IMG/VR virus record: IMGVR_UViG_3300023109_002863
Location: 1-33,877 of that record
DNA: 33,877 nt
Direction: 5' to 3' (one strand)
Source of the DNA: a virus
The position numbers and the translations under genes were made by a program. The notes under the pieces were generated by a model that worked only from the letters and a program-made list of their open reading frames with translations, searched no databases and was not told the DNA's origin. Below, piece by piece: positions 1-7,666 of the stretch. Numbering within the stretch: the first letter of the stretch is position 1; each line of letters begins with the position of its first letter.

Positions 1-2
1 AA

Positions 3-1136
3 GACGTTAAAAAAGCTCTCGATGATATCGATAGCGTTAATCCGTTTGCAACCTATCTATCTGATAGTACATTAAGTCGTGTTGGCGGCTGGATCGATAC
101 CGGTTCTTATGTTCTCAATGCAATTGTTTCAGGCTCGATTCATGGTGGTATACCAAAAGGTCGAGTTACTATGTTAGCCGGTGAATCAATGACTGGTAAA
201 TCGCTGTTCGTTATGAAAATACTAGCAGCTGCTCAGAAAGAAGGACTTATTCCTGTTATATTCGATACTGAAAATGCTATCGATCCTGAAGGCGCTGAAA
301 GACTCGGTCTTGATGTTAGTAATGTTAAGTATGTACCTTGTATTAGTATCGAACAAACACGTAATGCATTGTATAAGTTCCTTACTTCAGTCAAAGAGAA
401 AGGACTTGAAGGTAAGTTCATTGTAGCTATCGATTCACTCGGTAATTTACAATCAGAATTATCTCTAGCCCGTATGGGCAAGGATAGTACTTCAACAGAC
501 ATGGGTACAAACGCTCGTGCTATGAAGTCGTTAATGCAGACTTGTACTAATTTAGGTGCAGTTACTCAGACTACTATTCTTTGTACTAATCACGTGTATG
601 ATAACCCAGCTGCGTTGTTTCCATCCATCGAAAAGAACATGCCAGGTGGTAAGTCGTGCGTATATCTCCCGTCAGTTACAATTCAACTAGCGCGTAAGCC
701 AGTTAAGTCGGACGGTGGTAAGACTATGGATGGTGAAACTGCAGTAGCTCAGAAAAACTATGCAGGTATTATCATTAGAGCTCTTACTCGTAAGAATCGA
801 TTTATTAAACAGTACTTGGAAGGTGAAATGTATCTATCATTTGCATCTGGACTGGATAGATACTTCGGTATGATCGATCTTGCTGTCGGTGTTGGTGCTG
901 TTATTAGTACAGGTGCAACGTATCAGCTGCCAGACGGTAAGAAGTTAGGGTATTATAAGAATTGGCGTAAGGATAAGGAACTCTGGGAAAATACTATTCT
1001 ACCAGTGGTAGAAGAACGTATTGGTAAAGTGTGGTCTTACTCGAATGAAGAGGAAGAAGAGCTACCAGATGAAGTTGAAGATGAGAAACCCAAACCAAAG
1101 CCATTATCAGATCTTATTTCTGATGACGACGAATAG
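3..1136 (+). CDS. uvsX: UvsX/RecA-like recombinase (5' end outside the window)
   Basis: The reading frame is open from base 3, so the gene starts upstream of the window; the first internal Met (base 171) is not the start because conserved sequence (GGIPKGRVT) precedes it. The product is the phage strand-exchange recombinase, which loads on gp32-coated ssDNA for recombination-dependent replication. The Walker A motif is GESMTGKS, at about residues 60-67 of the visible part, and a Walker B-like VAIDSLG lies about 75 residues later. The C-terminus is strongly acidic (a run of Glu, ending SDDDE), as is common in UvsX/RecA proteins. The visible part is 377 residues, close to the roughly 390 of T4 UvsX, so only a short N-terminus is missing. 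The next gene begins 5 bases after the stop. Motifs are seen directly; the role is known for the family. Confidence 0.93.
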   Translation, partial: DVKKALDDIDSVNPFATYLSDSTLSRVGGWIDTGSYVLNAIVSGSIHGGIPKGRVTMLAGESMTGKSLFVMKILAAAQKEGLIPVIFDTENAIDPEGAERLGLDVSNVKYVPCISIEQTRNALYKFLTSVKEKGLEGKFIVAIDSLGNLQSELSLARMGKDSTSTDMGTNARAMKSLMQTCTNLGAVTQTTILCTNHVYDNPAALFPSIEKNMPGGKSCVYLPSVTIQLARKPVKSDGGKTMDGETAVAQKNYAGIIIRALTRKNRFIKQYLEGEMYLSFASGLDRYFGMIDLAVGVGAVISTGATYQLPDGKKLGYYKNWRKDKELWENTILPVVEERIGKVWSYSNEEEEELPDEVEDEKPKPKPLSDLISDDDE

Positions 1137-1141
1137 TATAA

Positions 1142-1888
1142 ATGAGTAAGAGATTAGTATTATCAATAAGCGGTGGTATGGATAGTGTTGTGCTATTGCA
1201 TATGGCTGCTGATAGGGGGTTTAAGGCAATTAACCTTATATCCTATAACTATGGTCAACGTCATGTACGTGAACTTGACTGTATACAGCATCAGATTGAT
1301 GCAATGAAGAGTAAGTTTCCTGATATTGAAGTAGATCACTATACAGCTGATGTACGATTTATTCAACATCTAGCACCCACATCATCACTCACTAATACCG
1401 ATATCGATAACCCGGATATTAGTAAAATGGCTGGTGATGCTCAGCCGGTTAGTTATGTACCGTTTCGTAATCAATTGTTCAATACAATAGGATGTGCATA
1501 TGCAGAGTCTAAAGGCGCAGATACCGTATGGTATGGAGCAGCAGAGGTCGATTCATTAGCAGGTTATTGGGATGGTAGTGTTGAGTTTGTCGACTCTATG
1601 AACGCTCTAATTGCTCTTAATAGAGAAAATCGTATTCAAATTGAAGCACCGTTATTAACTATGAGTAAAGAGGCTATCGTTAAGGAAGGTGTAAGGTTAG
1701 GAGTGGACTTCGGTAAGACATGGACTTGTTACTCTAATCGTAAGGATGGTCTAGCTGATGCTACTACTCCTTCATCTAGTATGAGAGTAAAGGGCTTTGT
1801 TGATGCTGGGTATCAAGATCCAATCCAGTATGTTCAGCAGGATAAACTGAATGAGTTATATATGGCTAAAGGCTGTAAGAAAATTTAA
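1142..1888 (+). CDS. queC: QueC-like PP-loop enzyme (preQ0 synthase family) with degenerate zinc site
   Basis: QueC is an ATP-dependent enzyme that turns 7-carboxy-7-deazaguanine into preQ0, a precursor of queuosine, archaeosine and of 7-deazaguanine bases in some phage DNAs. The 248-residue length matches the family. The ATP-binding PP-loop SGGMDS is at residues 10-15. Other QueC signatures are present: YVPFRNQLF, a GYWDG version of GYPD, EAPLLTMSKEAIV, TWTCY (Cys196) and RVKGF. The oddity is the C-terminal zinc knuckle. The family has Cys followed by CGxCxxC, but here the aligned positions are Asp206, Thr209 and Ser212, leaving only Cys196. The frame is otherwise intact, so this is substitution rather than decay. 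It lies 5 bases after uvsX, is probably co-transcribed, and is followed by a strong terminator. No QueD, QueE, FolE or DpdA gene is in the window. Family membership is strong; the substrate is uncertain. Confidence 0.85.
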   Translation: MSKRLVLSISGGMDSVVLLHMAADRGFKAINLISYNYGQRHVRELDCIQHQIDAMKSKFPDIEVDHYTADVRFIQHLAPTSSLTNTDIDNPDISKMAGDAQPVSYVPFRNQLFNTIGCAYAESKGADTVWYGAAEVDSLAGYWDGSVEFVDSMNALIALNRENRIQIEAPLLTMSKEAIVKEGVRLGVDFGKTWTCYSNRKDGLADATTPSSSMRVKGFVDAGYQDPIQYVQQDKLNELYMAKGCKKI

Positions 1889-1902
1889 ACTATAACGGCA
1901 AT

Positions 1903-1934
1903 AAAAAGAGGCATCGTACGATGCCTCTTTTTTT
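1903..1934. terminator. Bidirectional rho-independent terminator
   Basis: A perfect 20-base palindrome at 1908-1927 (gaggcatcgt/acgatgcctc) is flanked by five A residues on the left and seven T residues on the right. It therefore reads as a hairpin plus U-tract on both strands. It sits between the convergent stop codons of the queC-like gene (1888) and the minus-strand gene ending at 1961, exactly where a shared terminator is expected. Confidence 0.9.
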
Positions 1935-1960
1935 ATGTATATTATCTATATATATATATA

Positions 1961-3379
1961 TTAAAGACCGTAGCGACGTAACTCTTCTAACTGCCAGTGT
2001 GTCTTTGGCTTATAACGCTCTTTAAAGCTTTGTGACTGGCTAGAAGATTTTTTATTTTGCGAACCCTTGTTTCGCGCATCTTTACTAGCTTGCTCAGTTA
2101 AGTACATACTAGTTGAGTTTGTTGTTACATTAAGATGGCGTTGATTTTCGAAGTTCTCAGTGACTGTCATCTCATTACCTTCTTCTCCCTCTACGTTATC
2201 TGATGTTTCACTATTAGCTTTAGCATTAAAGAAATCTTTCAGATCATTTGCAATTTCTGCTTCTACTTGATCACCTGCCTCACCATACTCATTATACATT
2301 GCATTACAACCGTTGGCCATATCAGCGTTTGAAAGCTTATTAACCGGGCGACCGGTAAGGTCTGCAGCGCGCTGTGTACAAGCATCAAGTACTTCTTGCT
2401 TAACACTATCTTCATTATTTTCCCTTGGGTACTCACCAGGTATAGTAGGACCAGCCTTATCTTTCTCATGCTGTCTTGCATCTTCATCAGCACGCAACGC
2501 TGCACCTGCAGAGCGATGATCGAGCTCTGGAGTCACCTCTCCTGGTAAATCTGGCTTTTCATTAAAGCTCTCAGCATCTTCAATAGTAGTGTTAAGCAGC
2601 ACTTCAATTAAGTCTTCTTTTGCACCTGGGAAGTGCTTAAGAATAAGACCTGTCATTAGATCTTGTACTTTCGCTTCAGTTCCAAAAGATCCGATAGGAG
2701 CCTGAACGTTAAATCCGGACCTTGTAGCTTCAGCAGTATACCCTGCGCCGTTTAAAATACTAACAAGCTTTTTTGTTATTGCATCTTTATTTTCTAACCC
2801 GTAAAGACTAACATCTACATCATCAAAATCTAAAACTGTATCTTCTACATCAGCAGCTGTAAGTCCTTTTGCAAGATTTATAATCTCACTAGTTACTTCA
2901 TCTTCTAGATCTTTTGCATCTTCGTCCTGAGGCTCATCTTCTTTTATCTCTACATAGGTTTTACCTTGCAGATTAGTAAGCCCGAAGTTAAGCATATCCT
3001 TAGCATTTAATTTTATATGCTTTATAATATCATCACTCTCTTGCTGGAATCCAAATAACTTATCATGAGCTTCAGGATTAATCTCTTTTAATGTGTTTGA
3101 GATATAGTTAGATGATGTAGCTTTTTTCGCTAAAGCTTGGAACTGCTCATCGTTAAGGTAATCCTTATCATATAGAGCTCTTAATACTATTAAGTTTTTA
3201 ACTCTAGAAATAGCGCCTACAGGCTTTCCAGTTCTTTCATTTCTATATGCTTTAAGCATGAGATTTAACCCATCTTCACCGCCGGCGGCACCTTTAACAG
3301 TACGCTTAAAGCTATCTGCCATCTCATCTAAAGTTTCCATTCTTTCTAAAAGAATATTAAATCGATCTAAAGAGCTCAT
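1961..3379 (-). CDS. Unknown late protein, candidate internal head protein
   Basis: This 472-residue protein was not recognised. It is hydrophilic, with a long acidic middle (about residues 140-200 and 270-330) and a Ser/Gln/Lys-rich basic tail ending in RRYGL. No membrane segment or enzymatic motif is visible. The N-terminus MSSLDRFNILLE ends in Leu-Leu-Glu, which resembles the short N-terminal capsid-targeting peptides of T4 internal head proteins that the prohead protease cuts after Leu/Ile-x-Glu. The gene is on the late (minus) strand, has a TTAAATA box 7 nt before the ATG, and ends at the bidirectional terminator. It interrupts a plus-strand replication block. A virion or head role is inference; it could equally be another late protein. 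Confidence 0.8.
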   Translation of the reverse strand: MSSLDRFNILLERMETLDEMADSFKRTVKGAAGGEDGLNLMLKAYRNERTGKPVGAISRVKNLIVLRALYDKDYLNDEQFQALAKKATSSNYISNTLKEINPEAHDKLFGFQQESDDIIKHIKLNAKDMLNFGLTNLQGKTYVEIKEDEPQDEDAKDLEDEVTSEIINLAKGLTAADVEDTVLDFDDVDVSLYGLENKDAITKKLVSILNGAGYTAEATRSGFNVQAPIGSFGTEAKVQDLMTGLILKHFPGAKEDLIEVLLNTTIEDAESFNEKPDLPGEVTPELDHRSAGAALRADEDARQHEKDKAGPTIPGEYPRENNEDSVKQEVLDACTQRAADLTGRPVNKLSNADMANGCNAMYNEYGEAGDQVEAEIANDLKDFFNAKANSETSDNVEGEEGNEMTVTENFENQRHLNVTTNSTSMYLTEQASKDARNKGSQNKKSSSQSQSFKERYKPKTHWQLEELRRYGL

Positions 3380-3386
3380 ATAGTAA

Positions 3387-3392
3387 TATTTA
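3387..3392 (-). promoter_or_regulatory. T4-type late promoter box (TAAATA)
   Basis: TAAATA reads on the minus strand 7 nt before the ATG at 3379. It resembles the T4 late consensus TATAAATA, which is recognised by RNA polymerase with gp55, gp33 and the clamp. The short spacing leaves almost no 5' leader. Confidence 0.6.
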
Positions 3393-3448
3393 ATTAATTG
3401 TAGGTGAATTATAATAAAACTTGCAAAATAAAAGGAACATTCATATAC

Positions 3449-3454
3449 TAAATA
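3449..3454 (+). promoter_or_regulatory. T4-type late promoter box (TAAATA)
   Basis: CTAAATA reads on the plus strand 6 nt before the ATG at 3461. It is divergent from the box at 3387-3392. There is no Shine-Dalgarno sequence between the box and the start. Confidence 0.6.
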
Positions 3455-3460
3455 AGTAAT

Positions 3461-3850
3461 ATGAAACTATCTTATAAGGATTTCAACAAAATGAACGATA
3501 AAGAGCTTCGAGCTCTTCCTGGGGTAGGTAAAAGAACCGCTAGAAACATCGTAGCAATGCGACCATATCGTAATAGTAACGATTTATTCAAGGTTGGTGG
3601 GTTAGGTACCAATACTCTTATGAAGTTTGGTATTGAAAAGACTAAAAAGAAGCGTAAAAAATGGATAACCATCGAAGGTATCGACTATCCTCACTATTGC
3701 TTTGCTTTTGATGAAAGAAATATTAAGATTATGGATTTTTTCTGGCGAATTCCACGTGAATATAGATTATACTACGGTAAAATGGAAGAAAGTATGGTTC
3801 TTACAAAGAAGTTACGAGCAAAATTAGATATACAATTGGAAAAACTATAA
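3461..3850 (+). CDS. Helix-hairpin-helix (ComEA-type) DNA-binding protein
   Basis: A 129-residue basic protein. The N-terminal half carries a helix-hairpin-helix pair: LPGVGKRTARNIV (hairpin GVG at residues 21-23), then a second, weaker hairpin VGGLG at 45-49. This is the arrangement of ComEA-like non-specific DNA-binding modules. A Lys/Arg-rich stretch (TKKKRKKW) follows, then about 65 residues that I do not recognise. No nuclease motif is visible. It has its own TAAATA box 6 nt upstream and precedes the amidotransferase gene by 19 bases. A role in DNA binding is well supported by the motif. The process it serves (replication, packaging or modification) is not visible in the sequence. Confidence 0.8.
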   Translation: MKLSYKDFNKMNDKELRALPGVGKRTARNIVAMRPYRNSNDLFKVGGLGTNTLMKFGIEKTKKKRKKWITIEGIDYPHYCFAFDERNIKIMDFFWRIPREYRLYYGKMEESMVLTKKLRAKLDIQLEKL

Positions 3851-3869
3851 TATTTGATTAAATTATTTT

Positions 3870-4538
3870 ATGTGTGCGATTTTTGGGTCATTTTCCTCTT
3901 CAATGAATGAGATATTATACGACGCTAATAAAAAGAGAGGTAATTTTGCGAGTAGTTTAGTGCAAGTTACTTCTGACGATCAATACATATATAAGAGTGC
4001 CGGAGGTATTGATTTTGATAAAGTAAAATATTCTGATCATACAGAATATTTTATGGGACATGTACAAGCTCCTACATCAGTACAAAGAGAGTTCCGTTAT
4101 GAAACGTCGCACCCGTTTGAAGCTATGTCGTGGCTACTCTTTCATAACGGTGTTTTAGTAAATGAAGAGCAGATCCGCGATAATTACTTACGCTATGTTT
4201 TAAACCCTGTTGATAGCTCGTTAATAGTAAATTTAATTCAATACTTTATGGAGAGTGATGTATCAAAAAAGCCTAACCCTATAAAATATATTAAGCAAGC
4301 TTTAGAAGTTATAGATGGTACCTTTGCTCTTTCTATAGTTGATTGTGATACATGTGAAATTTACTTGGCTAGGGTAGGTTCAATTCTTTATTATAACAAT
4401 ACAGGATCCTTTTCTACTTTATCTGGTGAGGGATTTAAAGAAGTACCTGAAGGTACAATAATGAGACTTAATAAATCTACTAAACGATTTAATAAAGTAG
4501 GCTCGTTTAAATATAGCTCCCCCTTTATGTTTATATGA
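3870..4538 (+). CDS. Free-standing class II glutamine amidotransferase
   Basis: An N-terminal-nucleophile amidohydrolase that should release ammonia from glutamine for a partner synthetase. Mature Cys2 follows the initiator Met in MCAIFG. The family motifs appear in order: RG at 23-24, GHVQAPTS at 63-70 (compare GHTRWATHG), HNG at 92-94 with the oxyanion Asn, VDSSLI at 114-119 and DGTFALS around 149-155. The 222 residues cover the amidotransferase domain only; the synthetase half seen in PurF, GlmS, AsnB or Gat-QueC is absent. The 3' end overlaps the next gene, a glycosyltransferase, by 4 bases (ATGA), so the two are translationally coupled. A QueC-like PP-loop protein lies 2 kb upstream. Either could be the partner; the enzyme class is secure, the acceptor is not. 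A TAAATT box is 5 nt before the start. Confidence 0.87.
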   Translation: MCAIFGSFSSSMNEILYDANKKRGNFASSLVQVTSDDQYIYKSAGGIDFDKVKYSDHTEYFMGHVQAPTSVQREFRYETSHPFEAMSWLLFHNGVLVNEEQIRDNYLRYVLNPVDSSLIVNLIQYFMESDVSKKPNPIKYIKQALEVIDGTFALSIVDCDTCEIYLARVGSILYYNNTGSFSTLSGEGFKEVPEGTIMRLNKSTKRFNKVGSFKYSSPFMFI

Positions 4539-5185
4539 ATAATAGTTTTATAATATCAGCTACTAAAGGCTCGAGAAAAGATACCTTATTATTTAAGAGT
4601 AATACGGAAGAAGATATTTTCTTTAAAGAATATAATAAAGATTCACTTCAAAAAGTATACAACAAGGCTATCGATTTTGCTATAAAGGAAAATTTAGAAT
4701 ATATTGTATTAGTTCATGATGATGTCGTTTTAGAGAATTTTAGTACGCAAAAATTAAAAGAGAATTTTGAAGAATTTGATTTATTTGGAGTGGCTGGTAC
4801 ATCTGAAGTAAAGCTTCAATCACCAGCGTTATGGCATTTAATGGGAGGTGGGATTAACAGTGATAATTTACACGGTGCAGTAGCACATCTACATGGTAAT
4901 AAAAAATCAATGACATCATTTGGACCATATCCGAGTAGAGTAATAATGTTAGATGGTGTATTTATGGCCATATCTCGTAAAGTGTTTAAGAAAATAAGAT
5001 TTGATGAAGATTGCCCATCTAAGTTTCACTTTTACGATTTAGATTATAGTTTAACTGCTCATAAAGCAGGGTTTAAAGTAGGAGTTTCAGATGTGTATAT
5101 AACTCATGCATCTCCTGGTTTAAGAGAGTTTACAGAAGAATTTAATAAAGGATCAGATTGGTTCTTGAAAAAGCATAAAAGTTAA
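4535..5185 (+). CDS. StrF-like family 2 glycosyltransferase
   Basis: A 216-residue protein resembling the small GT-A glycosyltransferases related to streptomycin-biosynthesis StrF. Visible features are VLVHDDVVLENF with the acidic metal/nucleotide motif HDD at 61-63, LDGVFMAISRKVF (139-151), the FHFYDLDYSL block at 164-173 and a late His (residue 191, THASPG). No membrane segment is seen. It overlaps the amidotransferase gene by 4 bases and ends 13 bases before gp41, so it sits in a replication operon rather than the virion block. It may modify DNA, a small molecule or a host or virion glycan; the sequence does not say which. The fold family is fairly confident, the substrate unknown. Confidence 0.75.
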   Translation: MNNSFIISATKGSRKDTLLFKSNTEEDIFFKEYNKDSLQKVYNKAIDFAIKENLEYIVLVHDDVVLENFSTQKLKENFEEFDLFGVAGTSEVKLQSPALWHLMGGGINSDNLHGAVAHLHGNKKSMTSFGPYPSRVIMLDGVFMAISRKVFKKIRFDEDCPSKFHFYDLDYSLTAHKAGFKVGVSDVYITHASPGLREFTEEFNKGSDWFLKKHKS

Positions 5186-5198
5186 TTATACTTAGATC

Positions 5199-6503
5199 GT
5201 GAGTAAGTTAGATTTAGATTATTTTGAGAATATCTTAATCTATAAGTCCCTAACAGATAGTGGTTATTTGGCTACTATTGCAGACGTTGTTAAGCCTGAA
5301 TATTTCAAAAATAAGGCTATCGCTGACGTTTTTTCAATTATTAAGGACTTTAGTGATAAGAGAAACAAGCTTCCTACTACAACTGAGCTTAAGTCTTATC
5401 TGGTGAGCGACGAGCAGAAAGACTCGTTCAAAATACTTGTAAAGTCTTTTTCAGAGATCGATAAGGGTCTTGATAACGATGAGCTTTATGATAATACAGA
5501 GCAGTTCTTGAAAGAGAAGGCTGTATATCATACTATGCTTTCAGTTGCAGAGGACGTAGCAAGCGGTAAGGTTGATACGTCAGTAGTTTTAGATAAGTTT
5601 GAAAAGTCGTGTAATATAAGTCTAGTTACTGATCTTGGTTTAGATATTCATAACGATATCGATATACTTATAGATGATATAAATTCTGTACAAGCTCATA
5701 TTCCTAGTCAGTGGGAATGGCTAGATAATAACCTTGATGGAGGATTTTTAGAATCTGGTAAATCTCTTTATGTATTTGCCGGTGAGACAAATATAGGTAA
5801 GTCTATCTTTCTTGGTAATATTGCTAAGAATATAGCGTCACAAGATAAGAATGTTCTATTAATTACTTTAGAGATGTCGGAGTTATTATACGCAAGGCGG
5901 TTATGTACTAATATCTCTAAAATACCTATGAAAGAGATGGGTATGAATTCTGCTAGTCTTAAGCATGCTGTTAATCAAGAGCCCGGTAGAATCTTTATTA
6001 AAGAGTTTCCACCTTCAACAGTTACACCTAATCAGATTAAAGCGTTTATAAAAAAGTTTCATGATCAAGGTATCAAGTTAGATGCTATTGTCATAGACTA
6101 TCTTAACCTTATACATTCGACTATTGGTAATAATTCTTATGAGCGTATTAAAAACGTTACTGAGCAAGTGCGCGCTATGTCTTACTTATTTGAATGTCCG
6201 ATTATCTCTGCAACTCAGTTAAATAGATCTGGTTTCGATCAAGATAATCCCGACTTAGCTACTATCTCGGAATCTATAGGACTTGCTGCTACAGCAGACG
6301 TTATTATGTCGATTTATCAGAATGAAGAAGATAGGGAGTTAGGTATTATTAGACTTGGTATGATGAAAAATCGTTACGGTCCTCGTGGCAATACTCAAGC
6401 TATGCGAATAGATTACTCTACCCTTAGTATTGAAGAAGCAGATGATATAGAGTTTGATGAAGAAGATGACACGCTTCAGTCGTTAGTTGCATTCTCGCAA
6501 TAA
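5199..6503 (+). CDS. 41: Replicative DNA helicase, gp41 (DnaB family)
   Basis: This is the hexameric 5'-3' helicase of the T4-type replisome, which works with primase gp61 and the loader gp59. The 434 residues compare with 475 in T4. An N-terminal helical domain (about 1-150) is followed by a RecA-like motor: Walker A AGETNIGKS at 194-202, Walker B LDAIVIDYLN at 294-303, and the SATQLNRSG segment at 337-345, typical of DnaB helicases. The C-terminus is acidic (EFDEEDD). Translation appears to start at GTG 5199; no Shine-Dalgarno and no TAAATA box precede it, so it is probably read from the upstream operon. In many T4-like phages uvsX and 41 lie close together; here a queC/GAT/GT insertion separates them. 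Confidence 0.92.
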   Translation: MSKLDLDYFENILIYKSLTDSGYLATIADVVKPEYFKNKAIADVFSIIKDFSDKRNKLPTTTELKSYLVSDEQKDSFKILVKSFSEIDKGLDNDELYDNTEQFLKEKAVYHTMLSVAEDVASGKVDTSVVLDKFEKSCNISLVTDLGLDIHNDIDILIDDINSVQAHIPSQWEWLDNNLDGGFLESGKSLYVFAGETNIGKSIFLGNIAKNIASQDKNVLLITLEMSELLYARRLCTNISKIPMKEMGMNSASLKHAVNQEPGRIFIKEFPPSTVTPNQIKAFIKKFHDQGIKLDAIVIDYLNLIHSTIGNNSYERIKNVTEQVRAMSYLFECPIISATQLNRSGFDQDNPDLATISESIGLAATADVIMSIYQNEEDRELGIIRLGMMKNRYGPRGNTQAMRIDYSTLSIEEADDIEFDEEDDTLQSLVAFSQ

Positions 6504-6507
6504 CGGT

Positions 6508-6513
6508 TAAATA
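6508..6513 (+). promoter_or_regulatory. Late-type promoter box (TAAATA) that supports a GTG start
   Basis: GTTAAATA is followed by six bases and then the GTG at 6520. An ATG at 6516 is out of frame with the DHH gene. The 6-nt spacing, the same as at several other genes in the window, supports GTG 6520 as the true start. Confidence 0.55.
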
Positions 6514-6519
6514 TTATGA

Positions 6520-7389
6520 GTGAACATCCTCATATACACAGATAATGATTTGGATGGAGCGGGGTCTGCTTTAGTATTAAAATGGTATTTTGAGACTATA
6601 GCAAATGTAGTAATCGAAGAAACAGGAGAATCTACTTTAATATCAAAGCTCAAATCTAAGAACGGTGCATTAGATACTTTCGATAAAGTGTTTATTTGTG
6701 ATCTTGCTCTTACAGAAGATATTATACCTGAAGTTGATAAAAAGAATTTCGTAATATTTGATCATCACGTCGATCATAGTAAATTAAGAAATAATTATAA
6801 GCATGCAAAAACTATAATTAAGCCATATTCATCATGTTCAAAATTAATTTATGATACGTTCCTATCTAAATTATCTCTTACACAGCAACAAATAGATCTT
6901 ATAAATTTTATTGATGAGTATGATTCTTATAAAATTAAAAATGCTGAAGCACTTAAACTTAATGCTATATTTTACCTTTACAATAATCCTAAAGTTAATA
7001 AATTTATAGAATCGTTTAATCATGGTATAAGAGATTTTAATATATTAGAAAAAAATTCTATAAATCTATTCTTTAAGAAATTTAAAGAGCAATTAAACAA
7101 CGCTGAAATTTATAAAGGAAAAATAAAAGATTATAGCGTTGTTGCGACGTTTGCTAATTATGCTGTTAATGAAGTAGCACACTCAATAATAGCAAAACAT
7201 AACGTTGATATAGGTATAGTTGTAAATAAGGAAACTAAAACAGTATCCTTTAGACGGAGCAAAACTTCAGAGGTAGATGTTAGTATACTTGCGCGTAAAT
7301 TTTGTAATGGTGGTGGTTCGGTAGGGGCTGCAGGTGGAGCATTAACAGAACAATTTGGAAACTTAACAAAACTTTTAACCCGTGTCTGA
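6520..7389 (+). CDS. DHH/DHHA1 phosphoesterase (RecJ/NrnA-like nuclease)
   Basis: A 289-residue member of the DHH superfamily, whose members are Mn2+-dependent phosphodiesterases acting on ssDNA, short oligonucleotides or cyclic dinucleotides. Motif I is YTDNDLDGAGSA (Asp8, Asp10, Asp12), motif II ICDLAL (Asp61), motif III DHH at 81-83, and the C-terminal DHHA1 signature is GGGSVGAAGG at 264-273, so all catalytic elements are present. The GTG start gives MNILIYTDND, placing motif I at the correct distance from the N-terminus. In T4 the slot upstream of genes 33, 59 and 32 is held by rnh; here this nuclease fills it, while an rnh-like gene is found at 11199. The substrate (primer or oligonucleotide scavenging, recombination, or signalling nucleotides) is open. 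Confidence 0.88.
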   Translation: MNILIYTDNDLDGAGSALVLKWYFETIANVVIEETGESTLISKLKSKNGALDTFDKVFICDLALTEDIIPEVDKKNFVIFDHHVDHSKLRNNYKHAKTIIKPYSSCSKLIYDTFLSKLSLTQQQIDLINFIDEYDSYKIKNAEALKLNAIFYLYNNPKVNKFIESFNHGIRDFNILEKNSINLFFKKFKEQLNNAEIYKGKIKDYSVVATFANYAVNEVAHSIIAKHNVDIGIVVNKETKTVSFRRSKTSEVDVSILARKFCNGGGSVGAAGGALTEQFGNLTKLLTRV

Positions 7390-7666
7390 AATAAATTCAT
7401 CCTACTCTCTTACAGATAAAGAAACTGAGCATTTACTTTTATGTTTTTGTACTTTTTGTTCTCTACTGAAAGGAAAAAAACTTTCTTATCAAAACATATT
7501 TTTACTCTTGCTAAAAGAAGAAAAGTTACGAAAATTATTTAAGGACTTATTAACACTTGATACTAACTATGAAATGGTAAAGCTATTTATTGAGTTTGAC
7601 CCTCTTATAGTTAAGTCAAAATACGTTACTAAGTTTTTAAATAAGAATAAAGACTTAAATCTATGA
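7382..7666 (+). CDS. Small unknown protein, positional candidate for late co-activator gp33
   Basis: A 94-residue, mostly helical protein beginning at GTG 7382, overlapping the DHH gene by 8 bases and the next gene by 4. It is Leu/Lys/Phe-rich with several Cys near residues 26-32, and no metal-binding pattern is evident. I did not recognise a domain. The order (nuclease, small protein, ~218-residue protein, gp32) parallels T4 rnh-dsbA-33-59-32, which makes this the positional equivalent of gp33, the co-activator bridging late RNA polymerase and the clamp. The LDFLL-type clamp-binding tail of T4 gp33 is not visible, so the assignment is inference only. Confidence 0.6.
   Translation: MSEINSSYSLTDKETEHLLLCFCTFCSLLKGKKLSYQNIFLLLLKEEKLRKLFKDLLTLDTNYEMVKLFIEFDPLIVKSKYVTKFLNKNKDLNL

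Noticed and set aside
1142-1888. Host-type queuosine tRNA gene acquired unchanged
   Set aside because: The loss of three zinc ligands and the phage operon context argue against a simple unmodified host copy.
1945-1962. Run of alternating TA just after the bidirectional terminator
   Set aside because: Simple AT repeat at a gene end; no promoter-like spacing to any start.
6516-6560. ATG at 6516 as start of the DHH gene
   Set aside because: It is in a different frame from the DHH motifs; GTG 6520 is in frame and at the usual promoter distance.
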